From positions 310,001 to 374,000 of the forward strand of contig JAVYIG010000593.1 of NCBI GenBank assembly GCA_035222895.1: a stretch of 64,000 nucleotides of DNA. Reading direction: 5' to 3'. Positions 12,939 through 25,354 of this stretch are shown here, piece after piece (position 1 is the first letter of the stretch; every line of letters starts with the position of its first letter). Made by a program: the position numbers and the translations under genes. This DNA is from Strongylocentrotus droebachiensis. Taxonomy: Eukaryota; Echinodermata; Echinoidea; Camarodonta; Strongylocentrotidae. Below the pieces are notes generated by a model, which worked only from the letters and a program-made list of their open reading frames with translations, searched no databases and was not told the DNA's origin.

Positions 12939-14067
12939 ATGCCTCCGTTACGAAGTAGCCGGAGGCATTATGTTTTCGGGTTGTCCGTCCGTCCGTCCGT
13001 ACGTCCGTACGTCCGTACGTCCCGTCCGTACGTCCGTACGTCCCGTTCTTGTGATCGCGTTATCTGAAGAACCGATTAATGGATTCTTGCCAAACTTTGG
13101 TCATGTATGTATCTTGCAGAGCCAATGAACTGATTAGATTTTGGGGTCACGAGGTCAAAGGTCAAAGGTCACAGGGCTCATTATGTATGCAAAAACAGCT
13201 CGTGATCGCGTTACCTGAAGAACCGATTAATGGATTCCTGCCAAACTTTGGTCATGTATGCATCTTACAGAGCCTATGAACTGATTAGATTTTGGGGTCA
13301 CAAGGTCAAAGGTCAAAGGTCACAGAGCTCATTATGTATGCCAGAACAGCTCGTGATCGCGTTATCTGAAGAACCGATTGATGGATTCTTGCCAAACTTT
13401 GGTCATGTATGTATCTTGCAGAGCCGATGAACTGATTAGATTTTGGGGTCACGAGGTCAAAGGTCACAGGACTCATTATGTATGCAAAAACAGCTCGTGA
13501 TCACATTATCTGAAAAACTGATTGATGGATTCCTGCCAAACTTTGGTCATGTATGTATCTTACAGAGCCGATGAACTGATTAGATTTTGGGGTCACAAGG
13601 TCAAAGGTCACAGGGCTCATTATGTATGCAAAAACAGCTCGTGATCGCATTATCATTAGAACAGATTGATGGATTCCTGCCAAACTTAGATCATGTATGT
13701 ATCTTGCAGAGCAAATGAACTGAGTAGATTATGGGGTCATAAGGTCAAAGGTCACAGGGCTCATTATGTATGCAAAAACAGCTCGTGATCGCATTATCAT
13801 TAGAACAGATTGATGGATTCCTGCCAAACTTAGATCATGTATGTATCTTGCAGAGCAAATGAACTGAGTAGATTTTAGGGTCATGAGGTCAAAGATCAAA
13901 GGGTCATATATGTATATGAGAAATTGCTTGTAATCACAATATTCTGAGAACCTGATAATGGATAACAATTGACGTTGAATTTGAAAAATTTCTTCTGTTT
14001 TGGTTTGTAAAATTGCTCCATGACGGAGGCATCATTTTCGACTGCGCGCAGTCGAAGTTCCATCTAG
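12939..14067. repeat. Minisatellite-bearing repeat element with CGGAGGCAT ends
   Basis: The left end is a hairpin (ATGCCTCCG..CGGAGGCAT, 12939-12968), followed by a CpG-rich (GTCC/GTACGTCC)n run at about 12980-13045. Then come six tandem units beginning GTGATCGC at 13051, 13202, 13353, 13497, 13641 and 13785, with a decayed seventh at 13930. The period is 151 bp for the first units and 144 bp for the later ones; the difference is one extra GGTCAAA. The array ends with GACGGAGGCATCATT at 14022-14036, echoing the left end, then the palindrome ACTGCGCGCAGT. I infer a mobile or formerly mobile element with an internal array. Reading frames in it repeat with the unit and are not genes. Confidence 0.8.
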
Positions 14068-15560
14068 TTCTGTCTGTTTGCTTAAAATGCATATACAAAC
14101 ATATAAAGTATGACGTATAGTCGTATAAACAGGAGTCAAGACATCATGGGGCACGGGCATAATGGGGGTGATAAGGTAATAATTGATTAGGGGGTAGGCT
14201 GTAGAAGGGGTCGTATCATTTTTTTCACTTTCTCCTCTGCACCCCCTCTTCCTCCCTTCCCTTCTCTCTCTCTCCCCCCCCCCCCCCCCTTCTAGCCATT
14301 CGAGTGGGAGGTACATGCCTTCATGCATGCCACGATATAATGTAGTATGGTATAGGTATTCAGATTTTGCGGTTTGATTTACTAAATTTGAAGATAAAGC
14401 TTAAATTTAAAAACGGTAAGGTTCTTTTGAAGAGAAAGACATCCTCGACTGGTCATGGTAAACACTTTATATGTGTGATTATCATTTATCATAATGATGA
14501 TTTAATTATATGACTATAGGAGCTTACTTTTTATGTGACTTTTGATTCAATAATAGATAATGACAATAATTATCATCATTATTTTACACATGACACAGTA
14601 AGGGCCTGCGGTTATCATTATCCCAGCAATTGCCAGATACCCATTTACACCTGGGTTGAGAGTGGCATAATGGATTTATATCTTGCCAAAAGCCGTTAGT
14701 GTTGGATTGGGATTCGAACCCTTTTCTTCTAAATGGAAGCGTTATTATCAGACAATAAGGACGCTTCAATCATTATTCTAATATCGTGAGTGTATGTTAC
14801 ATACATTAATAATCATATATCAAATTAATAAAATGCGTTGCATGAACTGGATTCATATTATTTGTTATTGTATGTTATTATACAGGGGTGGGTCCGCTTC
14901 TGGAATCTGTAGTGACAACTGTTGTGACAATCTTATCGCGGTGAAAGAAATTTGACGTTTGGAAGGAAATTGTGGAAATACGTCAGTATCCGAATGGGTT
15001 AAATCAGTATCTCCCTGGTTAAAGTGGTTATTCGTACTGTGCTCACGATAACATGGCAATATGATTGTTCCCCCTCAGTTTATTGTGTCATACTACCAAA
15101 CAAATCCTCTAAATTAATATTAGTTGTGCATGTCTATCCTCCTGCCACTCGCCCTTACTCCTCCTCCTCCTCCCTTTTCTGTCTTCCCAAGTGGTCGCTA
15201 CGCTAAACATGAGCTAGAAATACTAAATTAAACCACCTTACGGAGACAAGAATCAAAGGAAAGAAATTTTAAATTTTAAAAATGTATAGAAGAGAGGAAA
15301 GATCCTGATGAAGCGTAGGAATCAAGAAATTTATGAAGAAAGAAGAAGTAATAATAGAAATATTGATATTCCAAAACTCACTGACTACCAATATTGAGAC
15401 CAGAGAATTTTAGTTTTTACCTCATAGTTTTTTAATCCCGGTATATACATGTAGCTTGTTATTGATTTTATCCGCTCGCCTTGTCTGGCACGTTGCGTTG
15501 TCAATGGAGCTAAGCCGCGCGCCGAAAATTATAACAATGATGTAATGGTACTTCCCAGTG
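14068..15560. other. Intergenic stretch upstream of the RING gene
   Basis: Contains a poly-C run at 14275-14290 and a dispersed-repeat-like segment at 14600-14725. The remainder looks unique and non-coding. Distal regulatory sequence of the RING gene may lie here, but none can be defined by eye. Confidence 0.4.
14600..14725 (-). repeat. Dispersed repeat with a tRNA-like B box
   Basis: The segment CCCATTTACACCTGGGTTGA followed about 55 bp later by GGATTCGAACCC resembles a short repeat common in aquatic animal genomes. On the minus strand GGGTTCGAATCC matches the B-box (T-loop) consensus. No A box or cloverleaf could be found, so it is not called as a tRNA. Confidence 0.4.
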
Positions 15561-15566
15561 ATTCAA

Positions 15567-15571
15567 CCAAT
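15567..15571 (+). promoter_or_regulatory. CCAAT box
   Basis: CCAAT lies about 90 bp upstream of the TATA box of the RING gene, a usual distance for an NF-Y site. Confidence 0.5.
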
Positions 15572-15659
15572 CAAAACACGACCTGTCCACAGCTCGGAAC
15601 ATCCCCTAATCTATTTTTAGTTCATTACATCAACCTACCGTATTTTGTGTGGCGAGAGG

Positions 15660-15667
15660 TATATAAA
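15660..15667 (+). promoter_or_regulatory. TATA box of RING-finger gene
   Basis: TATATAAA followed by GGC is a near-consensus TATA box, 124 bp upstream of the start codon. Transcription should begin about 30 bp downstream, near 15690, giving a short 5' UTR of about 100 nt. Confidence 0.7.
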
Positions 15668-15790
15668 GGCGTGTAATCGTATGCGGAAAGTACGGTTCGT
15701 TTTCTGTGTTCCGAGAGAGAAAGACGGTGTTAAATTGCATTTTTCTATTTTGATGTTGATTTTGTTGTAGAAAGGTATTATTAAACAATC

Positions 15791-16092
15791 ATGCAGTCTG
15801 CAAGGAAGCTGTTTCGACGTGCTAGCAAGCGAATTCGCCGCGTTTCCAGGACCGTCGAGGAGACAGATTTGGCCAGGGAATCCTCGCCACAAAATGTGGA
15901 CCCCAAAGCAGAGGCCTCTAGTTCCAGGTCGGCCACGGGAGAGCTAAAGGGAGTGTCTCTGGGGGCTAGTGAGATTGCAGCCGCTGCAGCCAAACTGAGT
16001 GATTTAGATAGCTCGACTGAAGAAATGCAAGCAAGTGGAAATGGAAATGGACAACAGGATTACATAGACAAGCTTTTCATAAATCAACGCAG
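15791..16092 (+). CDS. RING gene exon 1
   Basis: Encodes residues 1-100 plus two bases of codon 101. It is basic at the start ([16 protein letters not shown]) and then Ser/Ala-rich. Donor CAG/GTATTT. A at -3 of the ATG agrees with a good initiation context. Confidence 0.85.
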
Positions 16093-16120
16093 GTATTTAT
16101 AAATCAGACAATGACTAAAG

Positions 16121-16168
<48 letters not shown>

Positions 16169-19100
16169 GATATGGGGGTAGGGATCAGAGAAGGGAGAAA
16201 GATGATGATGATGATGATGATCTCTTTAATATGTACATAGTTGTGATTGATATCAATCTCAAATAAGTTGCAATTAATATCAAATCTTTATAAGACGGGG
16301 GCCCTGATCACAATTTTGTTACCTCTACAACATATACTTAGATCATCATCATAGATGAAATGGGTAGGAGTACGCCCATCACTATCATTATTTCTGCTTA
16401 ATTAATTCAAGTGAATTGAAAATCGTTTTAACAATATAAGAACTTTAACTTAAGAGCTGACGTACCCCTTACATAATGATTAACCACATGACTCTCTTAA
16501 ACAGTTCTATGCCCATTGCATAAAACTTACCATTGATGGTAAATTTGCCATTAATGGCAACTACCATGGTAACAGGGCTCACAGCCAATCAAAATCAAGG
16601 TTTCCATGGTAGTTACCATTGATGGCAAAGTTACCATCAAGTTTTGTGTAACGGGCCCTAATCATTATTTGGCTTATTCTTGTTAAATTAAATTGCCCTT
16701 GCCTTTACCATTATTACATGAACTTTTCTTTAAAAAGCAGAGTATGAAAATATTTAATTTTCATCAACTTTATTGCCTAGGGAGCTGATGCATGAGCTAC
16801 GCCAGATCAAGGACAGTCATCGTCCTGTAAGCAAAGGAGACCAGCGGCGAAATATTGATCGCTTCCTTCGACTCCATCTCAATGGAGAAGTCTCAGACTC
16901 AACCAGCGAGGGCTCCAACGAGGGCAGCAACCGGTCCCCAAGACGAAGGAGGCGGAACGGTTTGGTTGTGCAGGAGCTGGAGGGGTTGACACGGCAACGG
17001 TCCGTCACTCAGCGTCTCCAGTGCCCGACTTTCCGTCGTGATCTGGAGAACATGGTGCGAGGTGTCGTCGTAAGGCAAGAGAGAGAGGTCGAGGCCGTCC
17101 TGAGGTTGCGTGTAGCTGGTCTCCCTGGTAACAGGCCCCTCCCTCTCGCGGGTGAAGCCAGTAGAGTGGATACCGGAAGCTATGTCAGTGGGGTATCATC
17201 CACCTCTAGTGGCCATTCTCTCCTTCCATCCGTGTCTATGTTGGGACTCAATGGTATTCCGGTAAGTAACACTTTAGATGTCAATTATAATACCATTTCA
17301 AAATACAGTTCTAACCCACACACCCACCTTATTTTTGACAATATCCTTTCTTAAAAATTGTGCAGTTCATACTTGTTAACTGGATGACAACAAATTATGA
17401 GACATTCTCTGAAAAGAGGATTGATTGTTAATAATTATTGCATTGTAGACCTCTCCTTAATATGCATGTGTTTCTAAATGTGTATGCATATATATATACT
17501 TAGGTTTGCTCTATTTTTCTGTACAGTGCTCAATGCCTAGGCAGAGCAAAATAATATTGAATAAGGCAGACTAATGGAACATGGTTGCTACTTGGTTTCA
17601 CGCTTGGTTTCACGCCTTGCAAGCGATCATCAGCTCGATCGCTTGCAAGGCATTAGTCTGCCTTATTCAATATATATATGTATTCATGTATATATACATA
17701 TTTATGTATGATTTTCTAGAGGGATACACATACATTCTTTCTCTAATTTTGTATGCATGAAGTATCGTTAACAGTAATAGCATATCGCAAAACAAAATGC
17801 ATGGAGGCCCTTCAAATTATTTCCATGGGGATCCTTACAGAGTGAATGACAAACAGACTGGCAGAGGAAATTTAATTCACCAAGCGTAGGAGTCAAACAA
17901 TATTCCCACTATGCCCTCCTAGGCTTAGTTAATGCATGTCAACATCCTGGCTTCGTGACAAACATGTAGAAGCGATTGTTATGACTCATGCCTTGCGCAA
18001 CACTTTGTATTTGTGTTGTAATGCTCCTAAGTTAGCACTCATATCTCGATGACAGATTGTAGATACAGCTTGAGTATTTTACTTATCATGACAAGGATTT
18101 AGGGGATTATGTCATGTTCTTGAGTAGATTCACGGCAGTTGGGTACCATATTATATTTAGGGTTTTAGAAAATATGTTACATGCTTTTACATAGATGACC
18201 CTTTAGTATTTGATAGAGTAACTGAAGGGAGATATAGGGCTACTATTAAATATATTTAATTTGTACTTCTACATTTAAGGTAGATATCAATTGAATTGAC
18301 CTTAACTCTTATCGGTTTTGTTGTTTAATGACTGAAAGTGGCTATAAATAAGGAATTAAAGACAAAGTTCAGAGTACAGACTGATAAAAATATGATGAGA
18401 TGGATCTGACTTCGCAATTTTCAGTGACTACAAGTTAGAGAATTGGCCCTCTGATGGTACCTACATTTAAATTTTAAATGCCTCAGTAAAATATTTAGAA
18501 ACTAGGAAAATTATTTTGTTTCACTTTTTACCCTGTCCCTTATTCTGATGTACTGCTCATTCCATGGCTGCAAAATCATATCAAATATGGTTTTAATTTA
18601 AAGAGGAATAAACACACTTCTTAATGATAATAATCAAAGCAATGATTATGCCATAATAAAAAGAGCTATAATTGATCCAACTTGAGTTTTCAAACATTCT
18701 TTTTAGGGGTTTAGGCTGTGACACATCTTGTTGTAAATCCTGTTAGTCCGGACGCACCTTGTGTTAAGATAGTGACATTAGAGCGTTTTGACAACAGCTT
18801 GGTTACTTGTGTGTGTGGTAGACAGGTATTCATGTAACACAGGGAAACGCATGCATACTTGTTGAATATATAGGTTTGAACTTTTAACACAAGTAGGAAA
18901 TAACTGGCAGATGACTAAACACCCCTAGTACAATGTCAGGATATGCTTACACTAAAGGGGGCCCTACAAAAGGTATAGTGTATACAAATTATGGGCAGAC
19001 TCTCAAATCTTGCCATACTTGTCTTTTCTCGTCTACTCAGATATTATTTCCTTTCACTATCTGTTTGTTGCCTCCCCCCTCCTTCCCTCCCTCCCTCCCT

Positions 19101-22100
19101 CCCTCGATCCCCCCACCCTCTCCCTCTCACTCTCTCTCTTTCCCCTCTTTCTCTTCCTCTCTGTCTCTCTTTCTGTCCCCCCCCCCCCTCTCTGTCTCTC
19201 TCTGTCTCTCATTCTCTCTCTTTCTCTCTCCCTCCTCCCACCCCCTACCCTCTATCTACCACATCTCATATTCTCCCCGTCTTTTGCATTTTCTTCATGC
19301 ATCTTCCTTTTTCTTTAAGTCAATCCTCAAATTCTTTTCCCCTATTTCTTTAAGTCTCGCTTTCCCTGTCTGTCCTTCTGTTTGCCCCGATGTCTCCTTT
19401 TCTTTCACTTCATTTTTTTATCTCTGGATTTCTCTACCATCTCCCACTCTCACTGAATTCAAAATATTATAAAACTTGAATTGCAGTATGCATGTTATGA
19501 GTTGATGAGAATTTGAATTATAAATATTGGGACAGGTCATTTGGCAAACATAGTTTTTGCGTAGAAATATGGTTTTTGGCTGGTTTAAAACTATAAATGA
19601 TATCATACTATCATCTTCATTGATGAAGTCATTGATTTTTTGCATTCATATACTATGCTTTTTGTATTAAACATGCAATGCTTGAACAATGTGAGCATTT
19701 CTGAAGTATGTCTACACTTGAGATCATAAATCAAGGTTAAATTATACTTCTAACCCCCTCTGTTTGATTCTACAGGTTGCACCACCCCCACCTCCATTCC
19801 TTGGCCAGCACCACCTTCCGCCCCCAGCCCCACCCGCATTCCAGCAACCCCAGCAACGCCTACCACAAGTTGCACCTGTTCAACCACCTCCACCACCACC
19901 ACCACAGCCCCAGCAAGCCAACAGATGGCCACTGCCTACAGCACCATGGCTGGTCCAGAACAGGTGAGGGTTCAAACAGGTCCAGTTTGAAGTTTAGGGA
20001 TCCATGTGAATTTTGCATTTTCCTTTTCATCATCCTATATTGACAATAATTCCTATCAATTTTGATTTTGATTTTTAGAAATGTTGGTAAAAGATATGAT
20101 AAACTTTTAAAAAGACATGAAAAATTAGAAGGTCAAATTATGTAGAGACAAGACAAAAAAATTGTAAGAAGTTGAGGATGAGGATCCTAAGAAATTGTCT
20201 CTCAGATTAATCTAGGGCTAAATTGAATGTGACTGTTTGTAAATAGTGATAACAATACTTTTCACTGTAAAGCACCCGTTCATAAAATATATGGGTCATA
20301 AAGTTCATAACCAGAAATGATATCAAATACAGATAAATGTAAGTGAAATTACAACGATAAACAGTATCAAACAAATTTATAATCATTATACATACATGTA
20401 CTGTAAGAGTTTCAAGTCTTATGGGCAGTAATAAGCACAGCCCTATATCTGATTAATGATTCAAAGGACAGCATGACTTTCATATCAGTTATCCATATTT
20501 TATGAATAATTATGAGCTTTATTATTTTATATTTCAATCATCAGTGCCAACCCAAGGATAATTTCTGGAGGTATAAGCAAATTTGTTGCAAATAATGACA
20601 AAAGTTGTCAAGTTTAACAGGGTTGCAGGGGTGGGGGAGGGGGAGTGGGGAGGGGGTTAATACCTTCTGGTTCTTTTATCCTGTATATTTTCATGTAAAT
20701 ATTGAGTAAGTTTGAAACTCTTTGCTATGATTTCTTGCAGTTTGAATGGGAACCAGGGTCCTGCTGACCGAGTCCAGGTCCTACAGCAGGTCCAGAGGGA
20801 AGCCGTTGTCTCTGAGATCAGTGAGTTAGTCCATCGTCAGCTGGTCCATGAGACTCTGGAGAGTGACTTCAGAGGACGCCTAGAATTCTTGATGAGGGTA
20901 AGCAGAGAAACAAACCCCTCTCGATCATGCTTTTACAAAGCATTATTAAAGTCCTCTTATGATTTATCTATACCTTGATTGTTAAAATGATTTAATTGAT
21001 ACAGGGTGAGATCCAGTTTTTAGTAAAAGGAGTGCAATTTACAAAAAACTTATACATTGAAAATGGGTGAGATCACTCTTTTTTCTTTGGCGCACTTAAA
21101 GTACACGCTTTCCACCACCCCCACCCCCCCCCCCCCTTCCTCCTCTAAATCTGGTGTACATCGATTTACAAATCTCAGGGATGATCATCTGTAGGTATTG
21201 ATCTTTTTTAAGGATCCCATTCTAATCGATGTACTCACTTGAAGAGCATTATCAATGTATGATGATGACTGCAAAAGTTTTTAGATTTGAAGGGAATGTT
21301 TTTCCTGTTTTTTCATGTGCAGAATCGTTTAGAGACTATCGGACCGGAGAGTGGCGAGCGGGTCATGAACTTTATCAACACGATCCCTCAGAGCCAGCAC
21401 ATCCGTCGCAACGACTTCTCTCATCTCGGTATCCATGTACCGTCTTCACAGCAGGATGGTGCACACTCCGGAGCTGTAGGGGGCGCTGCAGTCCCTGCTG
21501 CTTTCGTAAGTAACAATGAATTTGAGATGATTGAGAGAGAGAGGGTGCTGGGATGATGAGTCATGCAGTCTGGAATTGCCCATATTTCAATATTGCATGG
21601 GATTTTTTTTGTGAAGGGGGGGGGGGGGGCGGGATCGACTAAGGCTTGCTTCTCTTCTTAAATTAAAAAATGGGTGTAACAATTGTGAAGTGAGATAACA
21701 TGGAACACTCTCAAGATCTTCAATGGAAAGAACACTGCTAATTTAAATTGGCCTCGTGAAACTTAAGTTTGGATACATGTTTTGTAGCCTGTCTGCACTA
21801 GTTTGGCCAGGAGGGATTAGACCTCCTGCATGGTCACTGACAGGTGGCTATCTCATCAAATCAGCTCTCAATTAACATAAGAAAAAGGGATCATGGGGAA
21901 CCAACGGGTACCACTTAGGCATTGTTTTCTATATAGAGGGCAAGTAGCTACAAGGAGTGCAGTCCCACTTTAAAAGTTGACATCACACAAGAGTTAAAAA
22001 GGTGAAACTATTCAAGACCTGTCACATTGCAGGACTTGTCAAGTAGTTGAAATATGCCAACATCTGAAAGCAGAAGGAATCAGGAAGATGTTCTGTATTG

Positions 22101-22310
22101 AAAGGAAACCAAACTGTTCTAGCCCCCTCTATTGGTAGGGTTGTATTTGAAATAAAAGTGCAACGATACACAGTGTTATTTTATGTAGCCAAAGGTCAAT
22201 GAAGACAGCCACTGGTTTGTGAAAGCTCAGTTCAAAGCAACCCAAACTGTCATAGCCCCCTCTCTTGTTAGGATCACAAGAACTACACACAGAAGGAAGT
22301 GGAAGTACAT

Positions 22311-22402
<92 letters not shown>

Positions 22403-25319
22403 CTGGAGGGGGAGGGAGAGAGAGGGAGGGGGGCATAGGTGGTTTGGGGGAGGAGAGAGAGAGAGAGAGAGAGCTCCCTTCTTAACTAAAGCAGCCTAGC
22501 CCCCTCAATTGATACAATAGTTAAAGGTTGATGAATATTTTCCCCTGGTACATTGAATAATGTGTATATAGCCGTTTGGTTTAATTGCCTGCCGGCTAAT
22601 TCCCAGTTTGTCTAATACCCCTTTTGTCTACCATCCATCAGGTCTAATGATTATTATTCTTATGATTAAAAGATTATTGAATTATGGATGGTATACAAAA
22701 CGGTTAATAGACCAAACTGGGAGTTAAACTAGCTCCTAATTATTACAAATGAGTGATAGACCAAATGACTTTTAGCCTAGATGATGAGTAGATGAAATGA
22801 TTATGGGACCACGTGGATAGTAGACAGGCTGGGTGTAGACCATAGTAGACAAACTGGTTGTAGACCAAACGGCAATTCACTGAATAATGTAGTAAACGTA
22901 GAACTATGAAATAAGCATTTCACCTTGATGCATGTAGGTCAAATATTTCTAACTTGAATCACTCCATTTGGAGTCATTCATCCTCAAAACAAGACAATGG
23001 ACATGGGAAAAAGAGTGCATATATGTTTATCAGGCAGTAACAAAGTGAATAGCTCGGTATATAGTAATCACTCAAGCATGTTTGGCCTCATGGACACTTT
23101 CAGAAAGGATATTTGTGTATCCTGTGGAAATGCATTGCCCTCAAATTTTTGTGCTGTCCACTTCTGTCTTTTCATGAGCGTTTCGCTCCACAATCTGAAC
23201 TCATTAGTTAGATTCACAGGAGAGTCCATCAACTTAAAGTGTAAGTCATGGTTTTACACTTCAAGTATATCTTGTAGTGACCAAAGTACAGACACTCATA
23301 AGTTATAAACCACAAGTTTTTTCTAGTTAGCATGATAACTATGGGCTGCAGGAATTAGCCCAGCATGTAGTTACAATAATCGCTTGCCTAGAGCTTGCAG
23401 TTTAAAACTTTGAATATTATTTTGTTGTTTCGCTTCCGTGTCAAACCTTGTTGTTAGGTGATCATCGTTTAAAACTTTAAGGTTTTGCAAACTTAACGTT
23501 CCAAACTATGTCAAGCCCGTGTGAACATATCTCGAATGAGGAATAATAAAGATGACCTGTGAAGTACAGTCAGGTCGTGTTGAGTTCAGAGCGAAGGTCA
23601 GATTGTGGTATGAATGTATCAGCACTAATGGCCAGCTCATCCCATATCCTCAACACTAGTAATATGACACTCTCTATGGACATGACCTGATTAAAATACA
23701 AATAACCTCTTTCACGTTTGAAAGTTGAACTTGTATTCAAGTGAGGATTTTAAGAAATCTTCATAAACAACCTGTCATTTGTATCGCTGGATGATTCATC
23801 ACCAAATTTGATCCTAAAAATGAAGAATAGTACCCATCCTTCATGTACCCTGTTTCTCGATGATTTGGAGATGAGGATTAAAGAAATAACAGTTTTGAAA
23901 CAATTAGATAAGTCCTAACAAACAATCTTAATAAAACTATTACCCGTAATTAGCCTAGCGAAGACGAAGATCATATGTGTGAGGGTGTGTAAGTGTGTGT
24001 TTATATGTATATATATATATTTACAAGACTACTTTGCAAACCCTATAAGTCTTAGGGCGGAAAAACACTATTTGAACCCATAATAGTAGTACAATGAAAT
24101 ATTAATGACAGATGTTATGTCCAAGTGCCACAAATAAACTTTAAAAGTTCCCAGATTAAGAAAAATATATTTTTGGGACAAGCATGGCTCTTTCTGTCCT
24201 GTGAACTCATGAAAAGTAGCACAAAAACATTTCAGAATTTAGCCTCCAACAATAGCATAGTGAACCAGGGCAGGTCATGGCATTTAGTCATTCTACAGGA
24301 TGATGTACCAAACTTTTTTTCCCTCCTCTCTCTCCATTACACTCCCTTCCTCTCCAACTTTTTCCCTTCTCTTTCAAAAGGTCTAAAAATATGAGGGCAG
24401 GTCAAGGCTTAGGCCTTAAACTCCAGACTGATGTACTTTCTTGACCATTGGCTAGACTTAATGCACTGACCATGCCTTCAGGTTCTTTTGTTATTTTTTT
24501 GTTATTCCGTGGTCAAATGTAATTTCCATGTAGACAACGGGTTTCCTTTTTGGATTAAACATAAAGGCATGTCATTTAATTGCTTCTAACGCTTAGGGTC
24601 AGGTCATGATTCAGATAATGATCATAATCATGATGCTATTGCATTTTGTTCAACGGAATTTCACTTTTCAATACCGTACTTGCTAATGTGCATATAACTC
24701 TTCAAAGTAATAGAAATTAGTTTCTTTGGAGAAAAAAATCTAGAAACTTTATTAACTCCTAAAAATAGTTGAGCTTCACTCTTATTTCAAATAAATGGTC
24801 AATATGATTTATATATTGTGTTGGAAATGAAAAGGGATTTTAAAAAAATATGAAACGTACGAATCATTGAGCTTAGGATAGGCATTATACTGACTTTAAA
24901 ATGATACACAAATCGATCATTTCTCTGGATTAAGCATTGGAAAAGAGTAAGAAAACAACCGCAATGTAGTTGAACTTTGTAGGTAATATGAAGTAATGCA
25001 TTCAAAAGGTTAACTCATAATTTATACAATTTGTAATCGAGTCATAGTAAATGAGAAAATGATAGCAGTATATAGAGGGAAGAGAGAGAGAGAGGGAGAG
25101 GAATGGAGGGACATAGAGGGAGTTTAATAGAGAAAGAATGATAGTGATATATAGACAGAGCTATCTCTGGACAGTGATACAGAGAAAGAAAAGAGAGACC
25201 AGGGGAAAACAAGGAAAGATAGGGACTAATGTAGGTAATGATTGATGGAGAGAAATAGTGGGCAGTAGATAGAGAAAAGGGAGGGACACAGATGATGGAA
25301 ATATGATGGAAAGATAGAC

Positions 25320-25354
<35 letters not shown>

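Larger units (their letters stand above)
17262..19775 (+). other. RING gene intron 2
   Basis: Phase 0 intron. It contains the hairpin at 17554-17682 and a long pyrimidine-rich tract at 19070-19250. Otherwise it is unremarkable AT-rich DNA. Confidence 0.8.

Noticed and set aside
12928..13968. Several 60-80-codon frames with the same peptide (NGFLPNFGHVC)
   Set aside because: They reflect the minisatellite unit on both strands, not a repeated protein.
14700..14725. tRNA gene on the minus strand from GGGTTCGAATCC
   Set aside because: No A box, anticodon arm or acceptor stem pairing was found at the right distance; better explained as a dispersed repeat.
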